Positions 36,734-45,194 of a DNA stretch of 64,000 nucleotides are shown here, one piece after another. This DNA comes from an uncultured Methylococcaceae bacterium. Its GTDB lineage: Bacteria; Pseudomonadota; Gammaproteobacteria; Methylococcales; Methylococcaceae. The stretch lies in contig CAIZPP010000116.1 in assembly GCA_903934875.1 (NCBI GenBank), positions 1-64,000 on the forward strand, in the 5' to 3' direction. The notes beneath the pieces were generated by a model. That model ran no database searches and was not told where the DNA came from. It worked only from the letters and a program-made list of their open reading frames with translations. A program made the position numbers and the translations under genes. How positions within the stretch are numbered: position 1 is the stretch's first letter; each line of letters begins with the position of its first letter.

Positions 36734-38044
36734 ATGGAAACCCCAGATCTTCAAATCTTTCTTGACTGGCAAGACCACGCCGTCCAACTGGCCCCACGCG
36801 TTTGTGTCGTGATCGTGGCCGCTTTTGTGTCCATCCGCGTGGAGTGGCTTAGGCGGGCATTGCGTAGCACGAGGGACGGTTGGCGTGATCAGTTGGTGGC
36901 CACAGTTTTTTTCAGCGTTTGGGCTGTGACCGGAACCCACACCGGCATTATCCTGGGCGGGGACGGAAATAATGAGAGGAAGGTGGACTGTCGTTTCTTT
37001 GAGGTAACGGGGAAATTAGCCGAATCGCAAGCCATCATGGGCTTTAGGGACAGCATGGCCTTGGTGGCAGGTTTGGTGGGCGGACCTTGGGTTGGGCTGG
37101 GCACGGGGTTTTTGGCTGGGGCTGAACGCTGGTATTTAGGTGGCCCCGTGGCTTATTCCAGTGCCGTGTCGACCATTTATCTAGGGCTAGGCGCCGGCTT
37201 GGCCCGCCATTACTGGCCACTTTGGGCCATATCGTTGCGTGGTGCGATGTTTGTCGCCTTGGTCGGTTCCTTTTTGCACAGCATATTGGTTGTAGCCTTG
37301 GCCCTAAACGATCGCAGCGCCCCACCACTGGCCAGGGAAATAATCGGGCCGGTGGCATTCACTAACGTACTGGGCTGCATCCTGTTCCTGTGGATCATGG
37401 CGGACCTAGACCGCGAACGCTGGGCTTTGCTCAAGCTCAAACAAGCCAAGATCGACGCCCATTTTTTGAACAATGCCTTAAGCAATATCGACAGCGAGGT
37501 TGGAGCGCATCCGTCTGAGGCCAAGGCCGCTTTGCTTCAACTCGCCCGCTATTTTGACCGCATCCACAAATTTGCCGAGGCCGAGATGATCACTTTGGAT
37601 CAGGAAATTGAGTTTTTGGACCACTATCTGGCGATCCAAAAATTCCGCTTCGAGGATAATCTGATCTTGGAAAAAGTGCTAATGCCCGAATTGGGGCGAA
37701 CCTTGGTGCCGCCGCGATGCCTGCAAACCTTGGTCGAAAATGCTTTTGACCATGCTTATCCTGGCGGCAAGCGGCCCTTCCGCTTGCGCCTTGCAGCGCG
37801 TGCCCGCCCGCGTGGAATGGAACTTGAAGTTTGTGACAACGGGCCAGGCATGACACCCGAACGCTGCGCAGAACTAGGCAAGCAACCGGTGGTTTCAGCA
37901 TCGCGTTGGGGCAGCGGAACGGCCTTGTATTCCTTGGCCCAAACCTTGGAATTAGCCTATGGCTCCCGCGCCGCTCTTAGCCTAACTAGCAAGCCTGGGG
38001 AAGGCACCTGCGCCCGTTTGACTTTGCCGGGGCTTACACGATGA
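36734..38044 (+). CDS. LytS-type sensor histidine kinase
   Basis: The 436-residue protein starts with about six membrane segments of the 5TM-5TMR_LYT type (GFRDSMALVAGLVGGPWVGL, FLAGAERWYLGG). The phosphoacceptor box is AKIDAHFLNNALSNI (family: PHFLFNALN) with His near residue 247. The ATPase domain follows, with PRCLQTLVENAFDHAYPGG and LEVCDNGPGMT. LytS kinases sense membrane or small-molecule signals. Its stop overlaps the start of the response regulator (ATGA). Confidence 0.9.
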   Translation: METPDLQIFLDWQDHAVQLAPRVCVVIVAAFVSIRVEWLRRALRSTRDGWRDQLVATVFFSVWAVTGTHTGIILGGDGNNERKVDCRFFEVTGKLAESQAIMGFRDSMALVAGLVGGPWVGLGTGFLAGAERWYLGGPVAYSSAVSTIYLGLGAGLARHYWPLWAISLRGAMFVALVGSFLHSILVVALALNDRSAPPLAREIIGPVAFTNVLGCILFLWIMADLDRERWALLKLKQAKIDAHFLNNALSNIDSEVGAHPSEAKAALLQLARYFDRIHKFAEAEMITLDQEIEFLDHYLAIQKFRFEDNLILEKVLMPELGRTLVPPRCLQTLVENAFDHAYPGGKRPFRLRLAARARPRGMELEVCDNGPGMTPERCAELGKQPVVSASRWGSGTALYSLAQTLELAYGSRAALSLTSKPGEGTCARLTLPGLTR

Positions 38045-38850
38045 ATACGGCAAAACTGAGGGCAGTGGTCGTGGACGACGAACGCCGCAACCGAGAAGGC
38101 TTGAAGGAAAAGCTGCGCCAACGGGATGTCATTGTCGTGGGCGAAGCCGAGAGCGGCGCGAAAGCACTGGATTTGATCGGCAGTTTGGCCGAAGCGGGAG
38201 GCGTGGACGTGGCTTTCTTGGATATTCGCATGGAAAGCGATGAGGCCGGTTTGGTTTTGGGCAAGGCCATGAAATCCCTGCCTAATCGTCCCCGGCTGGT
38301 GTTTGTGACAGCGTTTCCCGAACATGAAAAGCAAACCTGGCCTTGCCATCCCGATTATTTCCTATGCAAACCAGTGGATGAAACCGAACTGGAAGAGGCT
38401 CTGAACCGGGTCAAGACTGAAGTTTCACGGAATAAGCCGCTTTCGCCCCCGACCCTGCCCAAACGGCTAGCCCTAGACCATACCTTGGAAAAGGGATCAG
38501 GGGCAAAAACCACGGTCACCCAATTTGTGCCTACAACCGAAATCCTATTTTTTCGGATGATTCCGAAAGGGGTTCCCAAAGGAGGTACGCTGGAAGCTCA
38601 TTTGACTGGTCAACGTTGCGTGGCAGGGATCAGGCAGGTCACGCTGGGCCAGTTGGAGTCAGGCCTTGTGGCCTTTGGTTTTTTCTCCCCGCACAAGAGC
38701 TTTCTCGTCAATCTTTTACACATTGATTGTTTAAAGCCCGGTGTGAACGAAGGCTCTTATCGGATATCGATCCGGGGTAGCGAAATCGAACTGCCTGTGG
38801 CTAGAGAAAAATTAAAGGCTTTGATCCAATCCTTAGAGAAGATGGTTTGA
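38041..38850 (+). CDS. LytTR-family response regulator
   Basis: The 269 residues contain a receiver domain (AVVVDDERRNREGL, phospho-acceptor Asp in AFLDIRM near residue 60, FVTAFPEHEKQTW, CKPVDETEL with the conserved Lys) and a C-terminal LytTR DNA-binding domain (SPHKSFLVNLLHIDCLKP, GSEIELPVAREKL). It is coupled to the kinase by a 4-bp overlap. It lies next to the divergent RiPP operon, so control of that operon is plausible but not shown. Confidence 0.9.
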   Translation: MNTAKLRAVVVDDERRNREGLKEKLRQRDVIVVGEAESGAKALDLIGSLAEAGGVDVAFLDIRMESDEAGLVLGKAMKSLPNRPRLVFVTAFPEHEKQTWPCHPDYFLCKPVDETELEEALNRVKTEVSRNKPLSPPTLPKRLALDHTLEKGSGAKTTVTQFVPTTEILFFRMIPKGVPKGGTLEAHLTGQRCVAGIRQVTLGQLESGLVAFGFFSPHKSFLVNLLHIDCLKPGVNEGSYRISIRGSEIELPVAREKLKALIQSLEKMV

Positions 38851-38871
38851 CGCACAGCGGTTTTTCCGGGT

Positions 38872-40506
38872 TTATAGGGTTGATGCCCGGTTGGCGACGC
38901 CCGGCACGGCCTGCAACAGTTTACGGGTGTAATCATCGGCAGGCGAGAACAACACCTGCTCGACCGGACCCATTTCCACAAACTTGCCTTCGCGCATCAC
39001 CGCCACGACATCAGCCAGTTCGGCAACCACGGCAAGATCGTGGCTGATGAAAAGATAGCTCAAGCCCTGCTGTTGTCGCAGGTCTTTCAGCAAGGCTATA
39101 ATCTGTTTCTGCACCGAGACATCCAAGGCGCTGGTCGGCTCGTCACAGACGATCAGCCGGGGATTGACCGCCAAGGCGCGGGCGATGCAAATGCGCTGCC
39201 GCTGCCCGCCGGAAAACTCATGCGGGTATCGCATCCGCGCCGATTTTTCCAGACCCACCGCCTCCAGCAATGCCTCCGCCCGCTCCCGCCGCTGCTGTTC
39301 CGTGCATTCCGGCTGCAAGGCCCGGATGCCTTCTTCGATGATATCCCCCACCACCATGCGCGGATTCATCGAGGATAAAGGGTCTTGGAAGATGATTTGC
39401 ATCTCGCCGCAACGCTTGCGGCGGGCTTCGCCATTTGATCCGGTCACATCCATGCCGTCAAACAATACCTGCCCACCGGAGCTTTCGATCAAATTCAGCA
39501 TGGCTTTGCCTAGCGTGGTCTTGCCGCAGCCGGACTCACCCACCAAGGCCAAAGTTTGGCCTTGCGGCAGGCTGAAGGACACGCCATCGACCGCCCGCAC
39601 ATGATCGACAACGCGCTGAAACAGACCTTTTTTGATCGGGTAGTAAACTTTGAAATCACGCACTTCCAATAGCGAAGGCGGCGGGTTGTCAATTTTCACC
39701 CGGCCCAGGCAACTCTCCAAACGCGGGCGGGCATCAAACAATTGCAAGCTGTAAGGGTGTTTTGGCTGCGCGAAAAACGGGCCACTCTCAGCCACCTCGA
39801 CAATTTCCCCTTTGCGCATCACCGCCACCCGGTCGGACATGGTTGAGACGATGCCCAAGTCGTGGGTAATTAGCCACAGCGCCATGCCGGTTTCTTGTTG
39901 CAAGCGCTTGAGCAGGGCTAATATTTGAGCCTGTATGGTCACATCCAAGGCCGTGGTCGGTTCGTCGGCAATTAGCAAATCAGGTTTACCCGCCAAGGCG
40001 ATGGCAATCATCGCCCGCTGCCTCATGCCGCCGGAAAATTGGTGCGGGTATTCGTCGAAATGCTGTTCGGGGCGAGGCATTCCGACCTGCTCCAGCAATT
40101 CGACGGCGCGGGCTTTCAAGGCCGCGCCTTTAAGTCCAAAATGCAAACGCAGCACTTCGCCAATTTGCTGGCCTATGGTCATCACCGGGTTCAGCGAACT
40201 CATCGGGTCTTGGAAGATCACCCCGATGCGCCGGCCCCTGATTTTGCACAGGGCATATTCCGGCATTTTGAACAAATCTAACCCGTCCAGCTTGGCCGAG
40301 CCTTGCAATATCCGCCCACCCAAAGGCAACAGCCGCAACACCGACAAGGCCGTCACTGATTTACCCGAGCCCGACTCGCCCACTAGCGCGAAGGTTTCGC
40401 CCGGTTTGATATCAAAACTGATGCCATTGACGGCAGGCACCGACTGTTCTCCTTGGCGAAAGGCGACGTGGAGATTTTTGACGGAAAGTAGTGGATTTTT
40501 ATCCAT
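38872..40506 (-). CDS. oligopeptide-type ABC transporter ATP-binding protein (two fused ATPase modules)
   Basis: The 544-residue protein carries two complete ABC domains. The first has VGESGSGKSVTAL, SGGMRQRAMIAIAL and LLIADEPTTALDV. The second has VGESGCGKTTLGKA, SGGQRQRICIARAL and LIVCDEPTSALDV. This matches YejF and fused DppD-DppF proteins of peptide importers. No permease or binding protein gene is in the window, so it must pair with distant ones. Its ATG (40506) overlaps the stop of ribB (ATGGATAA), an odd coupling of peptide uptake with riboflavin synthesis. Confidence 0.93.
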   Translation of the reverse strand: MDKNPLLSVKNLHVAFRQGEQSVPAVNGISFDIKPGETFALVGESGSGKSVTALSVLRLLPLGGRILQGSAKLDGLDLFKMPEYALCKIRGRRIGVIFQDPMSSLNPVMTIGQQIGEVLRLHFGLKGAALKARAVELLEQVGMPRPEQHFDEYPHQFSGGMRQRAMIAIALAGKPDLLIADEPTTALDVTIQAQILALLKRLQQETGMALWLITHDLGIVSTMSDRVAVMRKGEIVEVAESGPFFAQPKHPYSLQLFDARPRLESCLGRVKIDNPPPSLLEVRDFKVYYPIKKGLFQRVVDHVRAVDGVSFSLPQGQTLALVGESGCGKTTLGKAMLNLIESSGGQVLFDGMDVTGSNGEARRKRCGEMQIIFQDPLSSMNPRMVVGDIIEEGIRALQPECTEQQRRERAEALLEAVGLEKSARMRYPHEFSGGQRQRICIARALAVNPRLIVCDEPTSALDVSVQKQIIALLKDLRQQQGLSYLFISHDLAVVAELADVVAVMREGKFVEMGPVEQVLFSPADDYTRKLLQAVPGVANRASTL

Positions 40507-41611
40507 CAAAAGCCACATTCTCGACCACTTCCAAGCCGTAGCCGGACAGCCCTAAGTATTTTTTCGGCGAACCCATCACGCGGATTTTGCGCACCCCCAA
40601 ATCGGCCAAAATTTGTGCGCCAGTGCCAGTGGTGCGCCAATCATCATGGGTCTCCTCGCCGTGTGGAATCTCCACGCCAATGTCCTCCATACTGTATTGA
40701 TGGATGCGCTCCACCAAGGACTTGCTGCCTTCCTCCTTGCGGATGACCACCAGCAAGCCACGGCCTTCTTCGGCAATCTTCTGCATCGTTTTACGCAGCG
40801 GAAATGCAGTCTCCTCGCGTTTGCCGCCGAACAAGTCGCACAGCAAACTCCTGCCATGCACCCTCACCAACACTGGCTCGTCGCCGGAAACCTGTCCCAT
40901 CGCCAGAGCGAGGTGCAGGTTGTTGTCAATCCGGTCTTGGTAAGCATATAGGCGGAAGTGGCCAAATTCGGTGGGAAACTCACAGGAGCAAATGCGCTCG
41001 ATGGTTTGTTCGTTCTGGATGCGGTAATGGATCAAATCGGCGATGGTGCCGATCTTCAGGCCATGTTGCTTGGCAAACACTTCCAATTCTGGACGGCGGG
41101 CCATCGAGCCTTCTTCGTTGAGTATTTCCACGATCACCGCCGCCGGCTCACAACCGGCCAGCCGGGCCAAGTCGCAACCGGCCTCGGTATGGCCGGCCCG
41201 GTTCAGCACCCCGCCGGGCTGGGCCATCAACGGAAACACATGCCCCGGTTGCAGCAGATCATCCGGCTTGGCCTGCGAGGCCACGGCACACTGGATGGTA
41301 CGGGCACGATCGGCGGCGGAAATGCCGGTGGTGACACCGGTTGCCGCCTCAATGGAAAGGGTGAAGTTGGTGGAATGAGGTGTCTTGTTTTCGTTCACCA
41401 TTAGTGGCAAACGCAATTGCTGGCAACGCTCGCGGGTCAGAGTCAGGCATATCAACCCCCTCCCGTAACGAGCCATGAAATTGACATCCGTCGGGCGTGT
41501 GTGGACAGCGGCCATGACGAGGTCGCCTTCATTTTCACGGTCTTCGTCATCCATGATGACGACCATTTTGCCTAGTCGCAGGTCTTCGATGATTTCTTCT
41601 ATAGTATTCAC
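40499..41611 (-). CDS. ribB: 3,4-dihydroxy-2-butanone-4-phosphate synthase with degenerate GTP cyclohydrolase II domain
   Basis: The N-terminal half (to about residue 200) is the DHBP synthase with [15 protein letters not shown] and [21 protein letters not shown]. The C-terminal half looks like GTP cyclohydrolase II but lacks its three zinc cysteines (LTGDxxxSxRCDCG is replaced by [16 protein letters not shown]). It is therefore probably a RibBX-type protein with only the DHBP activity. The native start is likely GTG 41611 ([11 protein letters not shown]). A TTG/ATG further upstream at 41641/41638 comes from the adjacent family A repeat, which extends the frame by ten codons. Confidence 0.9.
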   Translation of the reverse strand: MNTIEEIIEDLRLGKMVVIMDDEDRENEGDLVMAAVHTRPTDVNFMARYGRGLICLTLTRERCQQLRLPLMVNENKTPHSTNFTLSIEAATGVTTGISAADRARTIQCAVASQAKPDDLLQPGHVFPLMAQPGGVLNRAGHTEAGCDLARLAGCEPAAVIVEILNEEGSMARRPELEVFAKQHGLKIGTIADLIHYRIQNEQTIERICSCEFPTEFGHFRLYAYQDRIDNNLHLALAMGQVSGDEPVLVRVHGRSLLCDLFGGKREETAFPLRKTMQKIAEEGRGLLVVIRKEEGSKSLVERIHQYSMEDIGVEIPHGEETHDDWRTTGTGAQILADLGVRKIRVMGSPKKYLGLSGYGLEVVENVAFDG

Positions 41612-41621
41612 AGCGTTTTCA

Positions 41622-41742
41622 ACCAGCGTTTTCAACATCAAAAAATTAGGTTAGTAAATTTTGTCTAATGTAAGTTATTATTCTAAATCAATGGTTTATT
41701 TTATGTCATTATTATATTTACTTTTAAGATGAAAACGCTGTA
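41622..41742 (+). repeat. MITE-like element, family A, at the ribB start
   Basis: The element begins with ..CAGCGTTTTCAACATCAA and ends GATGAAAACGCTGTA. A second CAGCGTTTTCAAC lies immediately to the left (41611-41623), a tandem duplication of the end. The ribB frame continues into it. Confidence 0.75.
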
Positions 41743-41988
41743 ACAAAGAACCCCCACATTCACTCATTTTACCGCACCCCGTAGCCCGGATGGAGCCGCT
41801 TGGCGAGCGTAATCCGGGTTTTGTTTAACTCCGCGCTCTCGTTCCACGCTCAAGTGCTCATCGTAAATACGCAATTGTTGAAAGCACGTCATTCCGGCAG
41901 GGTTTGCCGGAATCCAGTCCACAGGGATGTGAAGCTGAGAGATAGCGACTCTTCTTGATCGGCCATTAAACCAGAACAAAGCTGTAAT
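41743..41988. repeat. mixed short repeats
   Basis: GTAGCCCGGATGGAGCCGCT (41780) with the partner AATCCGGG is a repeat also found at 59230-59262. GTCATTCCGGCAGGGTTTGC (41889) with GGAATCCAG is shared with 5870 and 49650. I see no gene. Confidence 0.55.
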
Positions 41989-42168
41989 TCAATGATGGGC
42001 AAAACGAGTTCGTCGAAATGCTGATTCAGGCAATATTGCTGTCGGCTGGATATGATGCCAGCCTTCCAACTCAGTTTGAACTTCTGAACGTTTAATGTCC
42101 TCGAAAATACGGCGGACATCAAAACCAACAGCTTCGGCTAGTGATTCTTTAACGGTTTTTTGCTCCAT
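41989..42168 (-). CDS. short hypothetical protein, possibly a remnant
   Basis: The frame gives about 59 residues (MEQKTVKESLAEAVGFDVRR at the start) with a plausible helical, charged composition up to GWHHIQP. The tail FRRTRFAHH looks out of frame or random. It is 20 bp from a family A element. I do not recognise a family. It may be the 5' end of a decayed gene. Confidence 0.3.
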   Translation of the reverse strand: MEQKTVKESLAEAVGFDVRRIFEDIKRSEVQTELEGWHHIQPTAILPESAFRRTRFAHH

Positions 42169-42188
42169 TAAGCGAGTCATGTATTCGT

Positions 42189-42310
42189 TACAGCATTTTC
42201 ATCTTTAAAATATACCTAATAAATGATATTCAGCTAACGTTTCAATTTAACTGAATATCCTGCACTTTCATGCTAGCTATCAAATAACTATCCGATGTTG
42301 AAAATGCTGT
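42189..42310 (-). repeat. MITE-like element, family A, at the ribE stop
   Basis: It begins TACAGCATTTTCATCTTTAA and ends GATGTTGAAAATGCTGT. It is nearly identical to 46586-46708. The ribE stop codon (TAG, 42312-42314) directly abuts its end. Confidence 0.8.
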
Positions 42311-42311
42311 G

Positions 42312-42968
42312 CTATTTCAGAAAACCGCTATTGGCAAGCAATTCCTCCGTAATACCCCCTGAGTAAACAGCGGCTTTCTCGCCCAACAACAACCGTTCCA
42401 GATAACGGGCCAGCAAATCGACTTCCAAATTGACTTTGCGGCCCGGTTGGAATTCTTCCATAGTCGTCTCGGCCAGTGTATGCGGGACGATGTTTAAATC
42501 AAATCGCTTGCCGTCCACGCCGTTGACGGTCAGGCTGACGCCATCCACGCAGATGGAGCCTTTCTCCGCGACATACTTTGCCAGATTGGCCGGGGCTTCG
42601 ATGACAAAACGCACCGAACGGGCATCGGCACTGCGCTGCACCACCTCCCCTACCCCATCGACATGGCCGGAGACGATATGCCCGCCTAGCCGGGTGGTCG
42701 GCGTCAAAGCCAGTTCCAAGTTGACGCGGGAACCGGGTTTAAGAGTGCCCAAGGTCGTGCGGCTTAAAGTTTCGCGGGACACATCGGCACTAAACTGCCC
42801 GTCGCCGAGTTCGATGGCCGTCAGGCATACACCGCTGACCGCGATGCTATCGCCCAAAGCAGCGCCCACTAGCGGGAGTTTGCCGGTTGAGATGGTAAGC
42901 CTGAAATCTCCACCTTGCGGTTGGATATGGCTGATTTTGCCTATGGATTGGATGATGCCGGTGAACAT
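42312..42968 (-). CDS. ribE: riboflavin synthase, alpha subunit type
   Basis: It dismutates two 6,7-dimethyl-8-ribityllumazines to riboflavin. The 218 residues are two similar lumazine-binding domains. The first starts MFTGIIQSIGKI and contains SIAVSGVCLTAIEL. The second has SICVDGVSLTVNGVDG, with VNLELALTPTTRLGGHIVSGHVDG between (shown in pieces VNLELALT and GGHIVSGHVDG). It is isolated from ribD by the restriction-modification genes, although all point the same way. Confidence 0.96.
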   Translation of the reverse strand: MFTGIIQSIGKISHIQPQGGDFRLTISTGKLPLVGAALGDSIAVSGVCLTAIELGDGQFSADVSRETLSRTTLGTLKPGSRVNLELALTPTTRLGGHIVSGHVDGVGEVVQRSADARSVRFVIEAPANLAKYVAEKGSICVDGVSLTVNGVDGKRFDLNIVPHTLAETTMEEFQPGRKVNLEVDLLARYLERLLLGEKAAVYSGGITEELLANSGFLK

Positions 42969-43036
42969 AATTAAATTTGGAGTTCGAGTTGAAAACTAGC
43001 TAAATAAAAAACTGAAGTCTATTGCCATGAGTGCAT

Positions 43037-44227
43037 TCAACCAATAAGCAATTTATTTAACTCTTTTAAAAACACAGGACTTGGCCATAGCGATTCTTGC
43101 TGAGGCAAACGAGATATTGGAATAACTCCCAAATGTGGTTCAAATAGAGACAAATCACATCGGGCATCAATCATCGCTTGTTTCGCTAAGTTGTCCATAA
43201 TGGTGATATAACTATTCATTGAAGGATCAAATTCGATCCTAATAATTCCAGAATCAAAAGCCCAATGATAGGTTTTGGTAAGGCATAAGCCGTTAGGCAC
43301 GGTATTCAAGTCGAACTTTGCCCAAGGTAGGATATGTGCTGCATCAACTCCGGGTATCGTGTTCATGCTAGTTTTTGATAAACGTACACCACTAATTAAA
43401 CATCGGTTATCATAAGCATCAAGAATACTTTTACTGAACTTCCTGCCTTGATATCCTCGTTCAGCAACAAATCTCCAAGAGCGCAAATAATCCGAGCGGA
43501 TTTCAATTGCTGTCCGTTTATCGTCTTCTGCAAGGACTATCGGTTGCAGCTTTGGTTCGTATTCTTCAATTGCAATACCTTTGCTAAAGAGAATATTTTC
43601 TAAAATAGGCAAGGCATCAAGAGACCCTTGATAGGATGTATCGTAATTTGCCAAACTAATGTAAACTTTATTTCGTAATTCTTCTAGATTTTTGTGTCCT
43701 TCCGGCAATACAAGGGCTTTGCCAAAATCTGACAATACAGATTGAATTGAGTCGGGTAAATTCTCAGCATTTTCCAGAATATATTGAATTCTTCCAATTC
43801 TATCAGGCACTGATATAAATTTGCTAGATTGTCCTTCATGTATTTCGATAATTGTTGGCCTTAATAAGCAAATTGAACTTGCAGAAGAAACCACGTCAAC
43901 TTGAATGCTATAAATTTGATATTTTGCAGGAGCACTTCCCCTTGCCACTAGATATTCATCATCTGCTCTAACCCGACTTGGCTTGCGCAGCAACAGGAGA
44001 GCACTCAACCATCGGTACGCATGAGTAGAATCATCGTCACCTTTATTTAAACGTATTCTTGGTTTGCCGTTTTTGATTTGCAATACACATTTTCCAGAAA
44101 CCAGTATATTAGGGGAAACTTGGAAATCTATTGCATAATTGGCTAGTTCAGTTGACGAAGTTGTACCTTGACTTCCTGCCAACTCATATTCTCCGCGTCC
44201 ACCACTAGTTCGAAAGGCTATTTTCAT
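43037..44227 (-). CDS. HNH endonuclease, presumed restriction enzyme of the adjacent methylase
   Basis: The 396-residue protein ends with an HNH nuclease: SILDAYDNRCLISGVRLS, PGVDAAHILPWAKFDLN and NGLCLTKTYHWAFDSG, which supply the His, Asn and His ligands. The N-terminal 250 residues would bind DNA but match nothing I recognise. The start ATG 44227 overlaps the methylase stop (ATGA), so the pair is coupled. I infer a type II-like restriction enzyme; McrA-like modification-dependent cutting is an alternative. The region is richer in A/T than the rib genes, consistent with transfer. Confidence 0.8.
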   Translation of the reverse strand: MKIAFRTSGGRGEYELAGSQGTTSSTELANYAIDFQVSPNILVSGKCVLQIKNGKPRIRLNKGDDDSTHAYRWLSALLLLRKPSRVRADDEYLVARGSAPAKYQIYSIQVDVVSSASSICLLRPTIIEIHEGQSSKFISVPDRIGRIQYILENAENLPDSIQSVLSDFGKALVLPEGHKNLEELRNKVYISLANYDTSYQGSLDALPILENILFSKGIAIEEYEPKLQPIVLAEDDKRTAIEIRSDYLRSWRFVAERGYQGRKFSKSILDAYDNRCLISGVRLSKTSMNTIPGVDAAHILPWAKFDLNTVPNGLCLTKTYHWAFDSGIIRIEFDPSMNSYITIMDNLAKQAMIDARCDLSLFEPHLGVIPISRLPQQESLWPSPVFLKELNKLLIG

Positions 44228-45174
44228 AAAATGGAATTTTGCACAAAAGAGTCCAAATAGCTCTTTATTCGTTGCGCCAGCCAATTAATTACGGGTGGAG
44301 TGACTGCATTTCCTAGAGCATGATATCTTGCAGAATCAACATCTTCTTGATCTGATCCACTAGGCGAATCAGTCCATCCTACAGGAAAACCCATTATCCC
44401 CTCGCATTCTTTCGGAAGTAGGCGGCGCACACGTCCTGTCGATGGATAATTAACATAGGTTCGACTCCAATCGGTTCCTGTATGCCTAGCGGAAGTCGCG
44501 TATAGGCAATATGCCAAACCTTGAACTACTGGTCCGCCTCCGCCAATATCTCCAAACACTCTCTTAAAGGGGGAAATAGATTTCTCCCCATTTGGTCTGT
44601 CCGACGCAGCATCCCCCTCGCAGCGCCCGCGCTCAAAAAGTATTTGTCCTGGACCTGTCCTTTCTCGATGACATCCCACAATGTAGACTCTTTGGCGTGA
44701 TTGGGGGACTCCGAAGTTTTTGCTGTTAAACACACGCCATCCAACAGCATACCCGAGTTCGGCCAACGTTCTGACAACAACCTCGAAATCTCTGCCTCGG
44801 TGTGAACTGAGTAAACCATGAACGTTTTCGAGGAGAACAACTCTGGGCAAGCGTTGCTCAACCAATCTAGCAAATTCATGAAAGAGTCCAGACTTTGCCC
44901 CCTTAAGCCCAGCTCTAGGCCCCATTCGCGCCAGAGAAACGTCTTGGCATGGGAATCCGGCTGTCCATACATCGGAAAAAGGGATAGTTGCCGGGGCAAG
45001 TTGTCGGATATCTCTTGCTCTGGGCGTGTTCGGCCAATATTTTTTAAGGACTTTATTACAGAACTCATCTTTCTCACACTGAAATACTATTTCAAAACCT
45101 GCCGATTCAAATCCAAGTTCAAATCCTCCTATTCCCGAAAAGAGACTAGAAACTTTATAAATCTTTTCATTCAT
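44224..45174 (-). CDS. DNA (cytosine-5) methyltransferase
   Basis: The 316 residues contain C5-methylase motifs in order: I SLFSGIGGFELGFESAGF, IV GFPCQDVSLAR with the catalytic Cys, VI LLENVHGLLSSHRG, VIII PQSRQRVYIVG and X YHALGNAVTPPV. The target sequence cannot be read from this. The start is ATG 45174 (MNEKIYKVSSLFSG), 20 bp after ribD; the longer frame would run through ribD in another frame. It forms a restriction-modification pair with the HNH gene and splits ribD from ribE. Confidence 0.93.
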   Translation of the reverse strand: MNEKIYKVSSLFSGIGGFELGFESAGFEIVFQCEKDEFCNKVLKKYWPNTPRARDIRQLAPATIPFSDVWTAGFPCQDVSLARMGPRAGLKGAKSGLFHEFARLVEQRLPRVVLLENVHGLLSSHRGRDFEVVVRTLAELGYAVGWRVFNSKNFGVPQSRQRVYIVGCHRERTGPGQILFERGRCEGDAASDRPNGEKSISPFKRVFGDIGGGGPVVQGLAYCLYATSARHTGTDWSRTYVNYPSTGRVRRLLPKECEGIMGFPVGWTDSPSGSDQEDVDSARYHALGNAVTPPVINWLAQRIKSYLDSFVQNSIL

Positions 45175-45194
45175 ATATAGCTTTACAATATCAA

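Noticed and set aside
42312-42968. An FMN riboswitch controlling the rib genes
   Set aside because: No conserved FMN-aptamer segments such as AGGGGCG..GGGYG blocks are visible upstream of ribD, ribE or ribB; upstream regions are filled with repeats.
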